DNA of 64,000 nucleotides, taken from assembly GCF_002127325.2 (NCBI RefSeq), contig NC_035443.2:123104922-123168921 (forward strand). Direction: 5' to 3'. The position numbers and the translations under genes were made by a program. The notes beneath the pieces are model-generated. The model made no database searches. It saw only the letters and a program-made list of their open reading frames with translations, and was not told the origin of the DNA. Of this stretch, positions 9,011 to 22,506 are shown piece by piece (within the stretch, counting starts at the first letter, position 1; each line of letters opens with the position of its first letter). This stretch comes from Helianthus annuus (lineage: Eukaryota; Streptophyta; Magnoliopsida; Asterales; Asteraceae).

Positions 9011-10796
9011 TGATGTGTGTAAAATGCAACATATAAATTACATCAAATGAGGCATAAAACTAACCCTTTTTAAGTACTAATGTTGGAAAAAGTGTGCTTT
9101 TGTCTTCCTTTTGTATTTTCAGGGTTAAAAGAGCTTAAATGAACAAAAGAAGCAAAAATGCAGCCAAATCCAACATAAATACAAAGAAAAGGAAGAAACG
9201 TGGCATGCCCGACTCCTCGACAGCATCTCCCAAAGCAAAAACAAGAAGAAAGCTGAGCATGGGGCTGTGCCCAGCTGAGCATGGGGCTGTGCCCAGCTGA
9301 ACACGGGGCTGTGTCCAGCGGACACGGGGCATGTCCAGCTCAACACAGGGCCGTGCTCAGCGAGCACGGGGCAGTGTCCAGGATGGTCAGCCCTGGCACA
9401 AAAGACAAAGTGGTAGAAGCTTCTATTGCCCACCACGGGGCCGTGCCCAGCGGACACGGGGGCGTGGTCAGAGTGCTGCAGGTGCATTTATTGTAATTGC
9501 GAATTACAATTAATGAAGAGAGAGAGTGTCAGACGGGCACGGGGCCGTGTCCAGCGGACACGGGGCCGTGCTCAGGCTTCTGTTCAGCCTATAAATAGGA
9601 GTGCTTGGCTTCATTTCAACTCATCCCTTGGCACACCACCTCTCTCACACTTCATCCACCACCCACCACCACCATAACACCATCATCCACCACCATCATC
9701 CATTGTCCATCGTAGAGTGTGTGAGTCGTCTCAGGATCCAAGATTGATCGTAAGAGTTCTTGACAATCAAGGCCATGTTTGCCTAAGTCTCTTACATCAC
9801 TTGGTGAAGACAAGTGTTTAGTATAATACTTTTTATTTTTAATCTTTTACACTTTTTATTTGGTTTTGTATTAATGACTTTAATAACTAGTTACTTATGT
9901 TGAAGGTGATCTTTCCTTATCGTTTGTCCGTGGTGTCTTGGCATTATTTTACTGTCTATATAAAATAAAAGATTTTCACCATTCATATCTCCATGGTCTA
10001 TATGGAGGTATGTTGGCTACCTGGTCGGGGGTTAAGGGAACGGTTTGGTAAGGGTCTTGCCCTTGTTCAGCGTTTAGAGGTCCTGCTTAGGACCTGGGTC
10101 AAATTTAGTAGGATCTCCTTCAATGCCCATAGGTATTGGATGGCGGGGATCCAAACTCTTTGACCCCCTCATAAGTTAACTACTATTAATACTATAACCC
10201 GGCTATTTAGGACTGTATCCCTGCTGACTCAGACTACTTAGCCGAGGGTAACGTCACCGCCAAAAGCGGGGCCTACCACAATTTGCATTAATAACTTAAT
10301 TCATTATCTTTCAATAATCCGACCCTTTAGGATTGTATCCTTGCTGACTCAAACTACTGGGTTGAGGGTAACGTCGCCTTCAAAAGAGGGGCCTACTACA
10401 ATAACTAAGATAATCTCTTAAACAAGTGCAAAAGTGCGAAAATAATCAAAGGTTATACTAATACACGTGTCGGATCCAAGTGATTCATCTTGTCTATCTG
10501 TTTTTATTTTATTTTAATTTTCAGCATTTAGTTAGTTTTTATTTTTCTTAGTTTAAAACATTTTTCTCACTTTTTGATTTGATTAGACGTTGAGGATAAA
10601 CCGATATTAAAAGCTCTTGTGTCCTTGGACGACCTCGGTATCTTACCAACACTATACTACGTCCACGATGGGTGCACTTGCCCATATGTGTGTTTAGTGT
10701 TAGTGAATATCGTGTTTTATAAATTTAAAACTTGGCTAAAAGTGTAAAAAGGGGCTTAAATATACATCAAAATTATATTACACTACACGCACATCA
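9011..10796 (+). repeat. 5' LTR of element G
   Basis: Begins TGATGTGTGTAAAATG and ends CACGCACATCA. It contains a cluster of GC-rich palindromic words (9254-9576), then a CCTATAAATAGGAGTG promoter box at about 9589-9604 and two related ACTCAAACTACT/GAGGGTAACGTC blocks around 10210-10400. Confidence 0.93.
9254..9576 (+). repeat. Array of ACACGGGGCCGTGTCCAGC-type palindromic words
   Basis: About ten copies of a 12-bp near-palindrome (CACGGGGCCGTG and variants) separated by CAGC(T/G)-type links, just upstream of the LTR TATA box. The same word recurs in the leader and 3' flank of G and in the other LTR. It is not coding; short frames through it are by-products. Confidence 0.85.
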
Positions 10797-10802
10797 AGTT
10801 TT

Positions 10803-10820
10803 TGGCGCCGTTGCCGGGGA
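10803..10820 (+). other. Primer binding site of element G
   Basis: TGGCGCCGTTGCCGGGGA is the exact complement of the 3' end of plant tRNA-Asp including CCA. This is the PBS known for Athila. Confidence 0.88.
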
Positions 10821-10929
10821 CACAAGGATTTTAAGAAAGCTTAAAATCGACGGCCTAATCAGTTTTTCAAAACCTTTTTAAAACGCGCGCATTTTTCTGC
10901 ATTTTAGTTTAGTTTTGCATTTACAGTAG

Positions 10930-11131
10930 CCTGAACACGGGGCCGTGCTCACTGAACACGCCCCCGTGCTGCATATTTTTAGTTAGATACCCAGATACAG
11001 AGTCTGAACACGGGGCCGTGCTCACTGAACACGCCCCCGTGCTCAACGTGACCAGTAAATTTAATTAAAACGCCCAGATACAGACCCTGAACACGGGGCC
11101 GTGTTCACCCAACACGGGGCCGTGTCCAGCT
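10930..11131 (+). repeat. GC-rich palindromic words in the G leader
   Basis: Three blocks of the pattern GAACACGGGGCCGTG...ACACGCCCCCGTG or its equivalent at about 10932, 11004 and 11087, between PBS and the start codon. The partner word CACGCCCCCGTG is distinct from the LTR version. Confidence 0.8.
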
Positions 11132-11196
11132 TCTGTTTCCGTCTTATTTTTGTTTTCTGGTCCCGAGACTCAGTTGTGGTCTGTTGAGTGATTCTT

Positions 11197-12591
11197 ATGG
11201 ATCAATACTCAAAAGGTTACAACTACACCTATGATGAGGATGATTATAGGGGTAATTATTGCACTAATTGTCGTAACGCACGCTCGGTTCAATATAATAA
11301 CTCATATCAACCATCCAATTCATACAACCATTATGAGGAGCCCAGGTACGAACCATCAACTTCATACACATCCTATGAAGACCAAAGGTATGAACCTCCT
11401 CCCTCATACTCATATTTTGATGAACCAAGGTATGAGCCCTCATACTCATACTTTGATGACTCAAGATATGAGCCACCACCTTCATACTCTTATTATGAGG
11501 AACCATGGCGTGAACAACCCACCTCATATGAGTACTATGGAGAACAAAGTTTCGACCCTTATCCATCGTATACTTACAATGAAGAACAATGGTGTGAACC
11601 ATCTACTTCATATGAGTACTATGAGGAGCCAAGGATCGAACAACCGGATTCAAGCTTCGAGGATCCCAATTCTTTTTCTCTCACCGAAGTGACCAATAGG
11701 ATATTAGAACACATTAAAAATATCGAACGTTGCATAAAAGAATCTCGCGCAAGGGAAGAGGAATCCCGCGCAAGAGAAGAATTAAAAAATAATAATAACG
11801 TAGAGGTAGTTGAAAGTGTAAAAATGGAAGAACAAGAAAGTGAAAAACCGACACATGAGTTAAACAACGAAAAAGGTGAGTCCGATAATGTTAAAAATCA
11901 TGAAGAGTCTAATTTTGAAGAAATTATTCTCTTGTCACCTACTTTCGAAAATCATTGTTTAATAACCCCTCATGCTAAGTTTTTAAAAGAGTTAAACACT
12001 AGTGCTAAAATCAAAGAAATAGTAAGTGTTAAGTTAACTAATGATCAAACCTCGCTAATAAAAGAAGATCCTTTTGAAATTAACATTACACCGGTTCCAT
12101 GTTTCTTTCAAAATTCATTTATTAGTAATATCACCATTGATAAAGATCTTTGTGTTAACATAATGCCTAACTACATTTTTGAAAAATTAAGTATTAGTGA
12201 TTTTGCTCCACTTCAAATACCCATTTTTCTATCCGATCGGAAAGTAATAAAATCAATCGGTGTAGTTGAGGATTTCTTGGTTCAAACAAATCAAATGGTT
12301 ATTCCAACCGACTTTGTCATCCTCGATGACGCTCATCTAGTCTTGGGAAAACCTTTTGTAAAAACTCATGAAGCTTTGAAAAACCGGAAGTTTAATAATC
12401 TACCTCTTCAATTAGGGGCATTCAAAAGGAGCATAGATCTTGAGCGCTCAATGGAATATCCTTTTGGCAATAATGACCCCCTAATTGAAGATGAGCCTGA
12501 GCCACCCGATAAGGAGGGTCTAGCCAAGGACCCTTATAAACGTGGCGCACCACGGAGGCATTCCGCGGAACTATCCTTAGTTTTAGATTAG
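11197..12591 (+). CDS. Single protein of element G: Tyr-rich repeat, coiled coil and protease-like domain, 464 aa
   Basis: Starts at ATG 11197. Residues about 1-150 are Tyr/Pro/Glu/Ser-rich with repeated units of the type (Y/F)(E/D)(E/D)PRYEP-SYSY, a low-complexity, possibly phase-separating stretch. About 165-200 is a helical segment (NRILEHIKNIERCIKESRAREE). About 305-400 resembles the Athila-type aspartic protease fold with VNIMPNYIFEKL and DFVILDDAHLVLGKPF, but the active-site DTG/DSG is replaced (TIDKDLCVN), so catalysis is doubtful. There is no gag core, zinc knuckle or polymerase. It may bind RNA or act as a gag-like structural protein; this is inference. It is open despite the element's decay elsewhere. 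Confidence 0.75.
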   Translation: MDQYSKGYNYTYDEDDYRGNYCTNCRNARSVQYNNSYQPSNSYNHYEEPRYEPSTSYTSYEDQRYEPPPSYSYFDEPRYEPSYSYFDDSRYEPPPSYSYYEEPWREQPTSYEYYGEQSFDPYPSYTYNEEQWCEPSTSYEYYEEPRIEQPDSSFEDPNSFSLTEVTNRILEHIKNIERCIKESRAREEESRAREELKNNNNVEVVESVKMEEQESEKPTHELNNEKGESDNVKNHEESNFEEIILLSPTFENHCLITPHAKFLKELNTSAKIKEIVSVKLTNDQTSLIKEDPFEINITPVPCFFQNSFISNITIDKDLCVNIMPNYIFEKLSISDFAPLQIPIFLSDRKVIKSIGVVEDFLVQTNQMVIPTDFVILDDAHLVLGKPFVKTHEALKNRKFNNLPLQLGAFKRSIDLERSMEYPFGNNDPLIEDEPEPPDKEGLAKDPYKRGAPRRHSAELSLVLD

Positions 12592-12736
12592 TTTAACTTT
12601 TATGCTTTCTAGTTTAGTTTTAATTTGCAGGAATAAAACACACTCGGGATGGTGAAGGATACTAAGGGAAGCTTGAACCAACACCCCATGCGCAAAAACA
12701 GAGCCTCTCGACAATTTTTCTTCATTACTGCAAGTT

Positions 12737-12925
12737 CAGCACGGGGCCGTGCTCACCCAACACGCCCCCGTGCCCAAAAATCTGCAGAAATGCCCAGTTC
12801 AGGTACCTGGACACGGGGCCGTGCTCACTGAACACGCCCCCGTGCCCAGCCTTCTGTTTACTTTTGGTACTGGCAGTCTGGACATGGGGCCGTGTTCAGC
12901 TAACACCACCCCGTGTTCAGCTACC
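12737..12925 (+). repeat. GC-rich palindromic words downstream of the G protein gene
   Basis: Three pairs of CACGGGGCCGTG and CACGCCCCCGTG or related words follow the stop codon. Their order (CACGGGGCCGTGCTCAC then ACACGCCCCCGTG) repeats that of the leader. Confidence 0.8.
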
Positions 12926-14332
12926 CAGTACCATAAAATCTTGTTTTTAACCCACTTTTACACATTTTAATCAACCGAAAAACTTATTTTTGGGACACAT
13001 TGAGGACAATGTGTAATTTAAGTGTGGGGGGATGCTAAAACCTTGAATTTTGCAAGTCCTAATAACAAGCCTTACACAAAACTCAATTGGAACCGCTAAT
13101 CACCCCAAATTTTTTCAAAAACTTTTCATTTTTTTTACTTGTCTTGGTTTAATTTGGGAATAACAAGTTCTAAAAAGGTTATATTTTTATAAATTTACAA
13201 CCGATAGCGTCGTGATAAACAGAACCAAATAAGAAGATTATAAAACGGCATGATAATCTTAGTTAAAATTTGATTATATATACTTGATCACATAAAAACC
13301 CATTCCCACAAAAGTGAGTTTTGAGCCTTTATTGAGCATACAAATATACATCTTTAAACTAAATGCTCATTTTTCGTTTCTTGTGTGAATAGCCGCTTGG
13401 TTCTTACGACTCTAGAACTTGCCACGACGATACATTCCCGGTCCTTACCAACTTAAACCCAAGTAAGTAAATGATGGAGGCATTAGGACTAACCCCTTTT
13501 TATTTCTACACCATTAATTTTCTTTTTCTTTTTTTTTTACCACCTACCCAAAAATCCCCCTAGTTAACCCCTTTGAGCCTAAACCTTTTCGTTTCTTTCC
13601 CCAAAACAAACACCCTTTACCCACCAAACCTTTTTCATTTTAAACCCTTTATTTTAGTAACAAAGCTCGGTTTTCTTGTGACACAAAAAAAAAAAAAGAA
13701 AAAAAGAAAAAGAAAAAAAAAGAGATGAAGTTAGCAATAAACAAACAAGCTCATCAAAAGAAACCTTGTTTGAAAAATGCTTCATTAGAAAAAAAAAGTG
13801 AAGAAAAAAAAAGAAGAAAAAAGAAAAAAAAAAAAACAAAGTGTTTTACGAAAACCGACGCTTTTTACGCTTTTCGCCCTTTTACTAACCACTAACCCAA
13901 CCACCCACCTTTAGCCCAAACCTAACCCTTCACCCAAAAAGTCCTCTTGATATTTACAAAGGTATAAAGTTAAAAAGGAGGAGGATTGATTGCTTGGCAA
14001 GCTTATGGTAGGAATAAGTTCCATGCTGCTCTCGAGTGATTCACTAAAAATACACCTTCGGCCAAGTGTTGAGTGATCCCCCGTGAGGTATGTGAACTTG
14101 TATATAAATGAAATTTTAAAAAGGCATGTTATGCCCAAATAAGTAATTTCTCTTATGAAACGTTCTAAATAAATCACAACGAATAGGATTGTAAATAATA
14201 TAAAAATAAAACCTAATAAAGATCTTGGATTCCCGACACTCAAGACAAGCCCAAAACCTTCTCTTCTACCCATTCCATTTGGGAGTGTAAGCCACATATT
14301 AAAGAGTTTTGCTTGAGGACAAGCAAACATTC
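12926..14332 (+). other. Non-coding 3' interior of element G
   Basis: No credible coding frame. It begins with GACAATGTGTAATTTAAGTGTGGGGG-like text, which resembles Athila gag 3' regions, and includes a 155-bp A/G-rich run at 13684-13838 with almost no pyrimidines. It ends with GAGGACAAGCAAACATTCAAG before the polypurine tract. Confidence 0.6.
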
Positions 14333-14347
14333 AAGTGTGGGGGTATT
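14333..14347 (+). other. Polypurine tract of element G
   Basis: AAGTGTGGGGGTATT directly before the 3' LTR; likely plus-strand priming site. Confidence 0.7.
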
Positions 14348-16133
14348 TGATGTGTGTAAAATGCAACATATAAATTACATCAAATGAGGCATAAAACTAA
14401 CCCTTTTTAAGTACTAATGTTGGAAAAAGTGTGCTTTTGTCTTCCTTTTGTATTTTCAGGGTTAAAAGAGCTTAAATGAACAAAAGAAGCAAAAATGCAG
14501 CCAAATCCAACATAAATACAAAGAAAAGGAAGAAACGTGGCATGCCCGACTCCTCGACAGCATCTCCCAAAGCAAAAACAAGAAGAAAGCTGAGCATGGG
14601 GCTGTGCCCAGCTGAGCATGGGGCTGTGCCCAGCTGAACACGGGGCTGTGTACAGCGGACACGGGGCGTGTCCAGCTCAACACGGGGCCGTGCTCAGCGA
14701 GCACGGGGCAGTGTCCAGGATGGTCAGCCCTGGCACAAAAGACAAAGTGGTAGAAGCTTCTATTGCCCACCACGGGGCCGTGCCCAGCGGACACGGGGGC
14801 GTGGTCAGAGTGCTGCAGGTGCATTTATTGTAATTGCCAATTACAATTAATGAAGAGAGAGAGTGTCAGACGGGCACGGGGCCGTGTCCAGCGGACACGG
14901 GGCCGTGCCCAGGCTTTTGTTCAGCCTATAAATAGGAGTGCTTGGCTTCATTTCAACTCATCCCTTGGCACACCACCTCTCTCACACTTCATCCACCACC
15001 CACCACCACCATAACACCATCATCCACCACCATCATCCATTGTCCATCGTAGAGTGTGTGAGTCGTCTCGGGATCCAAGATTGATCGTAAGAGTTCTTGA
15101 CAATCAAGGCCATGTTTGCCTAAGTCTCTTACATCACTTGGTGAAGACAAGTGTTTAGTATAATACTTTTTATTTTTAATCTTTTGCACTTTTTATTTGG
15201 TTTTGTATTAATGACTTTAATAACTAGTTACTTATGTTGAAGGTGATCTTTCCTTATCGTTTGTCCGTGGTGTCTTGGCATTATTTTACTGTCTATATAA
15301 AATAAAAGATTTTCACCATTCATATCTCCACGGTCTATATGGAGGTATGTTGGCTACCTGGTCGGGGGTTAAGGGAACGGTTTGGTAAGGGTCTTGCCCT
15401 TGTTCAGCGTTTAGAGGTCCTGCTTGGGACCTGAGTCAAATTTAGTAGGATCTCCTTCAATGCCCATAGGTATTGGATGGCGGGGATCCAAACTCTTTGA
15501 CCCCCTCATAAGTTAACTACTATTAATACTATAACCCGGCTATTTAGGACTGTATCCCTGCTGACTCAGACTACTTAGCCGAGGGTAACGTCACCGCCAA
15601 AAGCGGGGCCTACCACAATTTGCATTAATAACTTAATTCATTATCTTTCAATAATCCGACCCTTTAGGATTGTATCCTTGCTGACTCAAACTACTGGGTT
15701 GAGGGTAACGTCGCCTTCAAAAGAGGGGCCTACTACAATAACTAAGATAATCTCTTAAACAAGTGCAAAAGTGCGAAAATAATCAAAGGTTATACTAATA
15801 CACGTGTCGGATCCAAGTGATTCATCTTGTCTATCTGTTTTTATTTTATTTTTATTTTCAGCATTTAGTTAGTTTTTATTTTTCTTAGTTTAAAACATTT
15901 TTCTCACTTTTTGATTTGATTAGACGTTGAGGATAAACCGGTATTAAAAGCTCTTGTGTCCTTGGACGACCTCGGTATCTTACCAACACTATACTACGTC
16001 CACGATGGGTGCACTTGCCCATATGTGTGTTTAGTGTTAGTAAATATCGTGTTTTATAAATTTAAAACTTGGCTAAAAGTGTAAAAAGGGGCTTAAATAT
16101 ACATCAAAATTATATTACACTACACGCACATCA
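14348..16133 (+). repeat. 3' LTR of element G
   Basis: 1786 bp, matching 9011-10796 with about 14 substitutions by eye (about 0.8 percent), mostly transitions. It contains the same array of palindromic words at 14591-14913. Confidence 0.95.
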
Positions 16134-16138
16134 CAACG

Positions 16139-18513
<2,375 letters not shown>

Positions 18514-18896
18514 ACAGGATCCTCCTGGCACATATGATCCTTACATTGAAAGCATCCTCGAAGGATCCCGATGATGTCAATGATCCTTACTCTGGTAATA
18601 TCCTAATCCTAAACTATTCCATTTTCTTATTTTTACCTAAGGATAAGGATCATGTATCCTTCATCCTCCTCTCACGAGAATTTGAGTTCTGATAGTCCAG
18701 GTATCCTCAGCATATTATTGATAGTCTTCAAAAGCATCTCAGATCCTTGGGTTCAACCCCAGTTATCCTTGGGCTTGTCCCCAGTTTTCACCTGTAGCGC
18801 ACGATGATCCTAGTATAGTTTATGTCTTTGGGACCAGTACCCACTCCAGGGGCTGATAACCTCATCGTACTGGCTATGCCTAGGATCCTACGTATA

Positions 18897-18974
18897 ATGG
18901 TAGACGTACCATACATCCGTTCCTAAGGTTTCTAACGTTTTCACGTTAGCTAAGGTTTTGGCATTTTCATGCCA
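18897..18974. other. Three short perfect hairpins in the A spacer
   Basis: 18897-18912 (6 pairs, loop GACG), 18932-18949 (6 pairs, loop TTTTCA) and 18959-18974 (6 pairs, loop TTTC). The first two recur unchanged in B (about 23160-23225) and C (about 31400-31460). They lie between two sets of tandem repeats. Confidence 0.55.
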
Positions 18975-19020
18975 CTAAGTATGGATAGTCGCCAGTAAGG
19001 GCCATACTCCAGTTTACATA

Positions 19021-19138
19021 CGATCCTTGGGCTTGTCCCCAGTTATCCTTCGGGCTTGTCCCCAGTTATCCTTCGGGCTTGTCCCCAGTTATCCTTGGGC
19101 TTGTCCCCAGTTATCCTTTGGGCTTGTCCCCAGTTACT
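19021..19138. repeat. Tandem repeat (about 23 bp) in the A spacer
   Basis: Five units of TTATCCTT(C/T)GGGCTTGTCCCCAG. One or two further units lie at 18739-18795. B (23006-23097) and C (31217-31328) carry four and five units. Confidence 0.88.
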
Positions 19139-19585
19139 AACTTATCTTTTATATCGGCTTATTCCCAAGTTATATTCCATTTTTTCAGGTTTTTGAAGTT
19201 AAATAATTAAGGATCCTTAATCCTTATTATCTATTAAAGTTTTACTTATCGTTATCCTGATTAAAGGTTAGGATCCTAACTTGGATCCTCAGGTATGATC
19301 CTTAACTATTTTAATTTCATTCATTATTCATTCGAATAACCCTTAGACCTTGACGACTGAACCTATGATCCTTAAAATAAACTACCTTGAAAATTTTCGA
19401 TTATAGGATATTTGATCCAGGATCATATCCTAAATTTCTTAAACATAATTTGCTCAACTTTTCTTACTCAAACAAACATGTATCAAAACAATTGGAAATA
19501 AAAAGGATAATAACACAAGATAAGCGACAAAAGTTTAAGATTTTATTTATTAACAAAAGGATTAACCCTTCAAAAGTTGTCAAAA

Positions 19586-19640
19586 TTACCTACCCCAAGC
19601 ATCTACCAGCAATACGTGGCCCGTCCGCTGGGGTAGGTAA
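19586..19640. other. Conserved 12-pair hairpin in the A spacer
   Basis: TTACCTACCCCA (19586-19597) pairs perfectly with TGGGGTAGGTAA (19629-19640); the 31-nt loop carries a conserved GGACGGGCCACGT-type core on the minus strand. The same hairpin occurs in C (30698-30752), and in B with compensatory changes. Confidence 0.7.
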
Positions 19641-19691
19641 AGGGTGTCCATGATAATAGGTTCAAAAGTAATGCAGGGATATAAAGGCGGC

Positions 19692-19747
19692 AGGATCACA
19701 ATGGCTTCATCCCCCAAACAGAGGATCCCTCCACCATTTGCAATCCT
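19692..19747 (-). other. Two-helix structured unit in the 3' flank of A's antisense gene
   Basis: Minus-strand reading: AGGAT and ATCCT ends pair, then AATGG/CCATT, inner stem ATCCTC/GGGGAT, with unpaired TGGAGGG and GAAG. It starts 149 nt after the antisense stop codon at 19896. Confidence 0.55.
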
Positions 19748-19895
19748 ACCTATTGTCTGAAGGATCCTGGATCCTTAATCCTAAAACTGTTGTTCAAAGT
19801 TACAGACCATCATCGTTTAAAACATCAACAAACACAAAAAAAAAATTGGGCTCCGACTATGTCTAGAAGTTTCCTTCATCGCCCAATCCTGCAGC

Positions 19896-21480
19896 TTAAT
19901 CCTTGGCTGCACCATCACCACCAGCTCCATTAGCCTCCCCAGCATGATCCTTGCCTTCAAGCATCGGTATCTCCTCAGCCTCCTCATCATCCTCCAACTC
20001 TGTCAGCCTCGCCTTCCAGCCCTCCACGTCCCATGTGCTCTTGTCGAAGGAAGGATCTTGAGCCTCCGCAGCCATCTGCAGCTGGATCTTATACATGGTT
20101 ATCGCAGCAGAGACCTTGGCATCCTGGGTGATATCATGCTTCTCATAATCAAAGTTGATCAGCATTTTGGCAGCTTCATCCTTGGTAGCCCGGAGCTCCT
20201 TCTCAAGATCAGCAATCTTGAGATCCTTCAGCACACCCATCTGTTGGAGGTCAGCAATTTGGCGATCTTGATCCTCGACGTGGCCAACATAAGTCTCTAT
20301 TTCAGCAAATTTCTGCAAGGAAAGCAAGGCATAACGTCAGAAACAAGTGATCCTCAAAACTGTCAGGATAACAAATAGGGGCAGTGATCCTTACCTCGTT
20401 AAAGTAGTCCAGAAACTGTTGGCGGAGCAGGGGCAGGCCTTGTAAATCCTCAGAAGCCTTTCTCTTCTTTCCTTTACCCCTAATAGGTGCTTTAGGGGCT
20501 GAAGCAGTTGGGCTGGCAGCAGGAGTCTTCTTCCTTGCAGATTTGACATTAGCAAGATCATCAATGCCAAACTTTGAGGCAGACTTAGAAGATTTTCCAG
20601 CACCTACACAACCAAAATAAGATAAGTTTTCTAATTAAACTTGAAAATCCTACATAGAATTACTTTCTAAACAAGGATACTTACTTGACATTGTGACAGA
20701 GGTAGAGGATACTTCTTGGGAATCCTGGGTAGCAACCTGGAAAGTTCTTGTCTCCGGATCAAGCTTCTTGAAGGCCAAAAGTCTCTCTTTTGCAGCAGGT
20801 GTCAACTTCAGACGAGAGATGGAGATAGCTGCACAATAAACAAGAAAATAATAGTGATCCTCATCCTAAGGAACAAATCTTATGGTGATCCTTCCAGGAT
20901 CCTCTATCCTACCATGAGTAGCCCACTCTTTGGGCAGATCCTTCCCATCAGGGATGGTATCTCTCCTAACAAAAAAGAACCGACGCTTCCAGTTTGTGTC
21001 GTTCTTGGTGACCTTGAAGACAGGATGATCCTCTCCAACTTTTCGCTTAAACAAATAACGATGGGGTCCGAAAGTGGTAAGATCATACATCTCAGCCAGC
21101 TCCGCCATACCGAGGTCAATCCCCTCTTGTTCAATGATCCTCTCAAGGGTATACAACACCCTCCAGATCATGGGCATAGCCTGGATATAGCAGATGCCGG
21201 TGAGAGAGAAGAAGGATTGAGTGAACTGTGGGAAAGGATACGAATATCCTATCAAGAACGGAGTAACAGGAAAGGCTACCCAAGAATCAGAGATAAAATC
21301 ACTCAAAGCGGTAGAAGTAAAAGACTTGAAGATGGTGTTCGCCGGAAAACAATGACGGATTTTGTCGACCTGAGGATCGGTAAAACAGCACCTCTCGCCG
21401 GGAGAATCTTTGATGATCCCTTGACCCTTCAAGGGACTGTTCTTCTCAGGATCCTTATGCGGGGAGTTCCGGAGCAACAT
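19896..21480 (-). CDS. Antisense four-exon gene of element A, 445 aa, PF04195-like N-terminus
   Basis: Exons on the minus strand: 21480-20913, 20828-20685, 20603-20395 and 20312-19896, all with GT-AG introns. The joined frame is open for 445 residues. Domains are as in the B copy: PF04195-like exon 1, basic exon 3, coiled coil and acidic tail in exon 4 (ending AGGDGAAKD-type). It points opposite to gag-pol and its 3' end faces the spacer. This frame is intact although A's gag and pol carry five disabling changes, suggesting selection on the antisense gene or recent co-mobilisation. Confidence 0.8.
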
Positions 21481-21623
21481 CTTTGCAGAATGATGGAGAG
21501 AGATAGAAAAACAGAGTAAGAGAAGGAAGAAAGAGGAAAAGAGATACCTGATTGATCTTCGGACGAGAATATAAAGGGAGTCTCTCTTGAATTTAAATGC
21601 AAATTGATCCTATCTCTGACTCC

Positions 21624-21631
21624 TATTTATA
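21624..21631 (-). promoter_or_regulatory. TATA box of the A antisense gene
   Basis: TATAAATA on the minus strand, 144 nt upstream of the start codon at 21480, in the same TCATTATAAATAGGAG setting as in C. Confidence 0.65.
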
Positions 21632-21773
21632 ATGATGATTTGCAGGGCTGTCACTTCTGTGACGTAAGGGTTTGCAACGGCTAGTCCGTCTCCAACGGCT
21701 AGTTATCCGTTAATTTGTTGCGGATAAGATCAAACAAAATACAACTCGTTTATTTACAATATTACTCCTTATA

Positions 21774-21786
21774 TTTTGGGGGCAAT
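21774..21786 (+). other. Polypurine tract of element A
   Basis: TTTTGGGGGCAAT directly precedes the 3' LTR; the same sequence is found in B and C. Confidence 0.7.
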
Positions 21787-22506
21787 TGTTAGGGCTGGAT
21801 TTCTATGACTTATGATCCTTACATGTGATCCTAACCAGTGATCCTTGATTCTTTGGCAGATAGTGATCCTCAGAAGAATTCCAGGATCAGGATCACGGAC
21901 CATTCTAGGGATCCTCATACTAACAGTTGTTCTCCTTGGATTTAATGTTATCTTGCAGGGATTTCAAGTAGGATCCGCTCTTAGCAACGTAAACAAGGAA
22001 CTCGTCATAACAACTTTGGCATTTGCATAATCAAAGATGGACGTTGAGGACGATATGGAAACTCAGCATAATTTAAGGGCGATAATTTAGGCTAGATTTA
22101 CTTCTATTCCTAAAGGGGTAACGAGCTAATAGTTAGGTTATTTACCTAAGATACGACCACTCACACTTGTATAAATAGCACTCTTCCACATTCGGAAAAC
22201 ACGACACATTTCTCACACGCTTTGACACACGATACTATAGTGATCCTTGTACTTAGCTCGTTACCCTGAAGTTGTAAAAATATTGTTTGATATATTGAAG
22301 CTTGGTGATTGGTAGTTGCCATCACCCGAGGTTTTTTATGCCGGAGATCATTCATTGATCAAGGGCTTTTTCCTCGTATAAATCCTTGTGTCATTTGCGT
22401 ATTTTACATCAAAGTGATCCTTTACTTTGTTCAACATACCAAGCATCATTCCCCGTTTACATAAGAGTTTTGTTGCATTATCCTTGTGTGATTTTTGACC
22501 AAAACA
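21787..22506 (+). repeat. 3' LTR of element A
   Basis: 720 bp; differs from the 5' LTR by about six substitutions and one small indel. Followed by the TSD CAACC. Confidence 0.95.

Larger units (their letters stand above)
9011..16133 (+). mobile_element. Element G: non-autonomous Athila-like LTR retrotransposon
   Basis: LTRs at 9011-10796 and 14348-16133 (1786 bp each) differ at about 14 sites. The TSD CAACG is at 9006-9010 and 16134-16138. The PBS matches tRNA-Asp, as in Athila elements, and the 3' end has the Athila-like TTCAAGTGTGGGGGTATT stretch before the LTR. The 3.55-kb interior holds a single frame with a protease-like part but no reverse transcriptase or integrase, so it must be mobilised in trans. 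Confidence 0.88.

Noticed and set aside
9070..9677. Several short frames through the GC-rich words of the G LTRs (also 14407-15014)
   Set aside because: They exist only because the palindromic word lacks stops; both strands and several frames are open at once and none has a conserved start.
19021..19138. CRISPR-like direct repeats
   Set aside because: Units of about 23 bp are contiguous with no unique spacers, in a plant retrotransposon.
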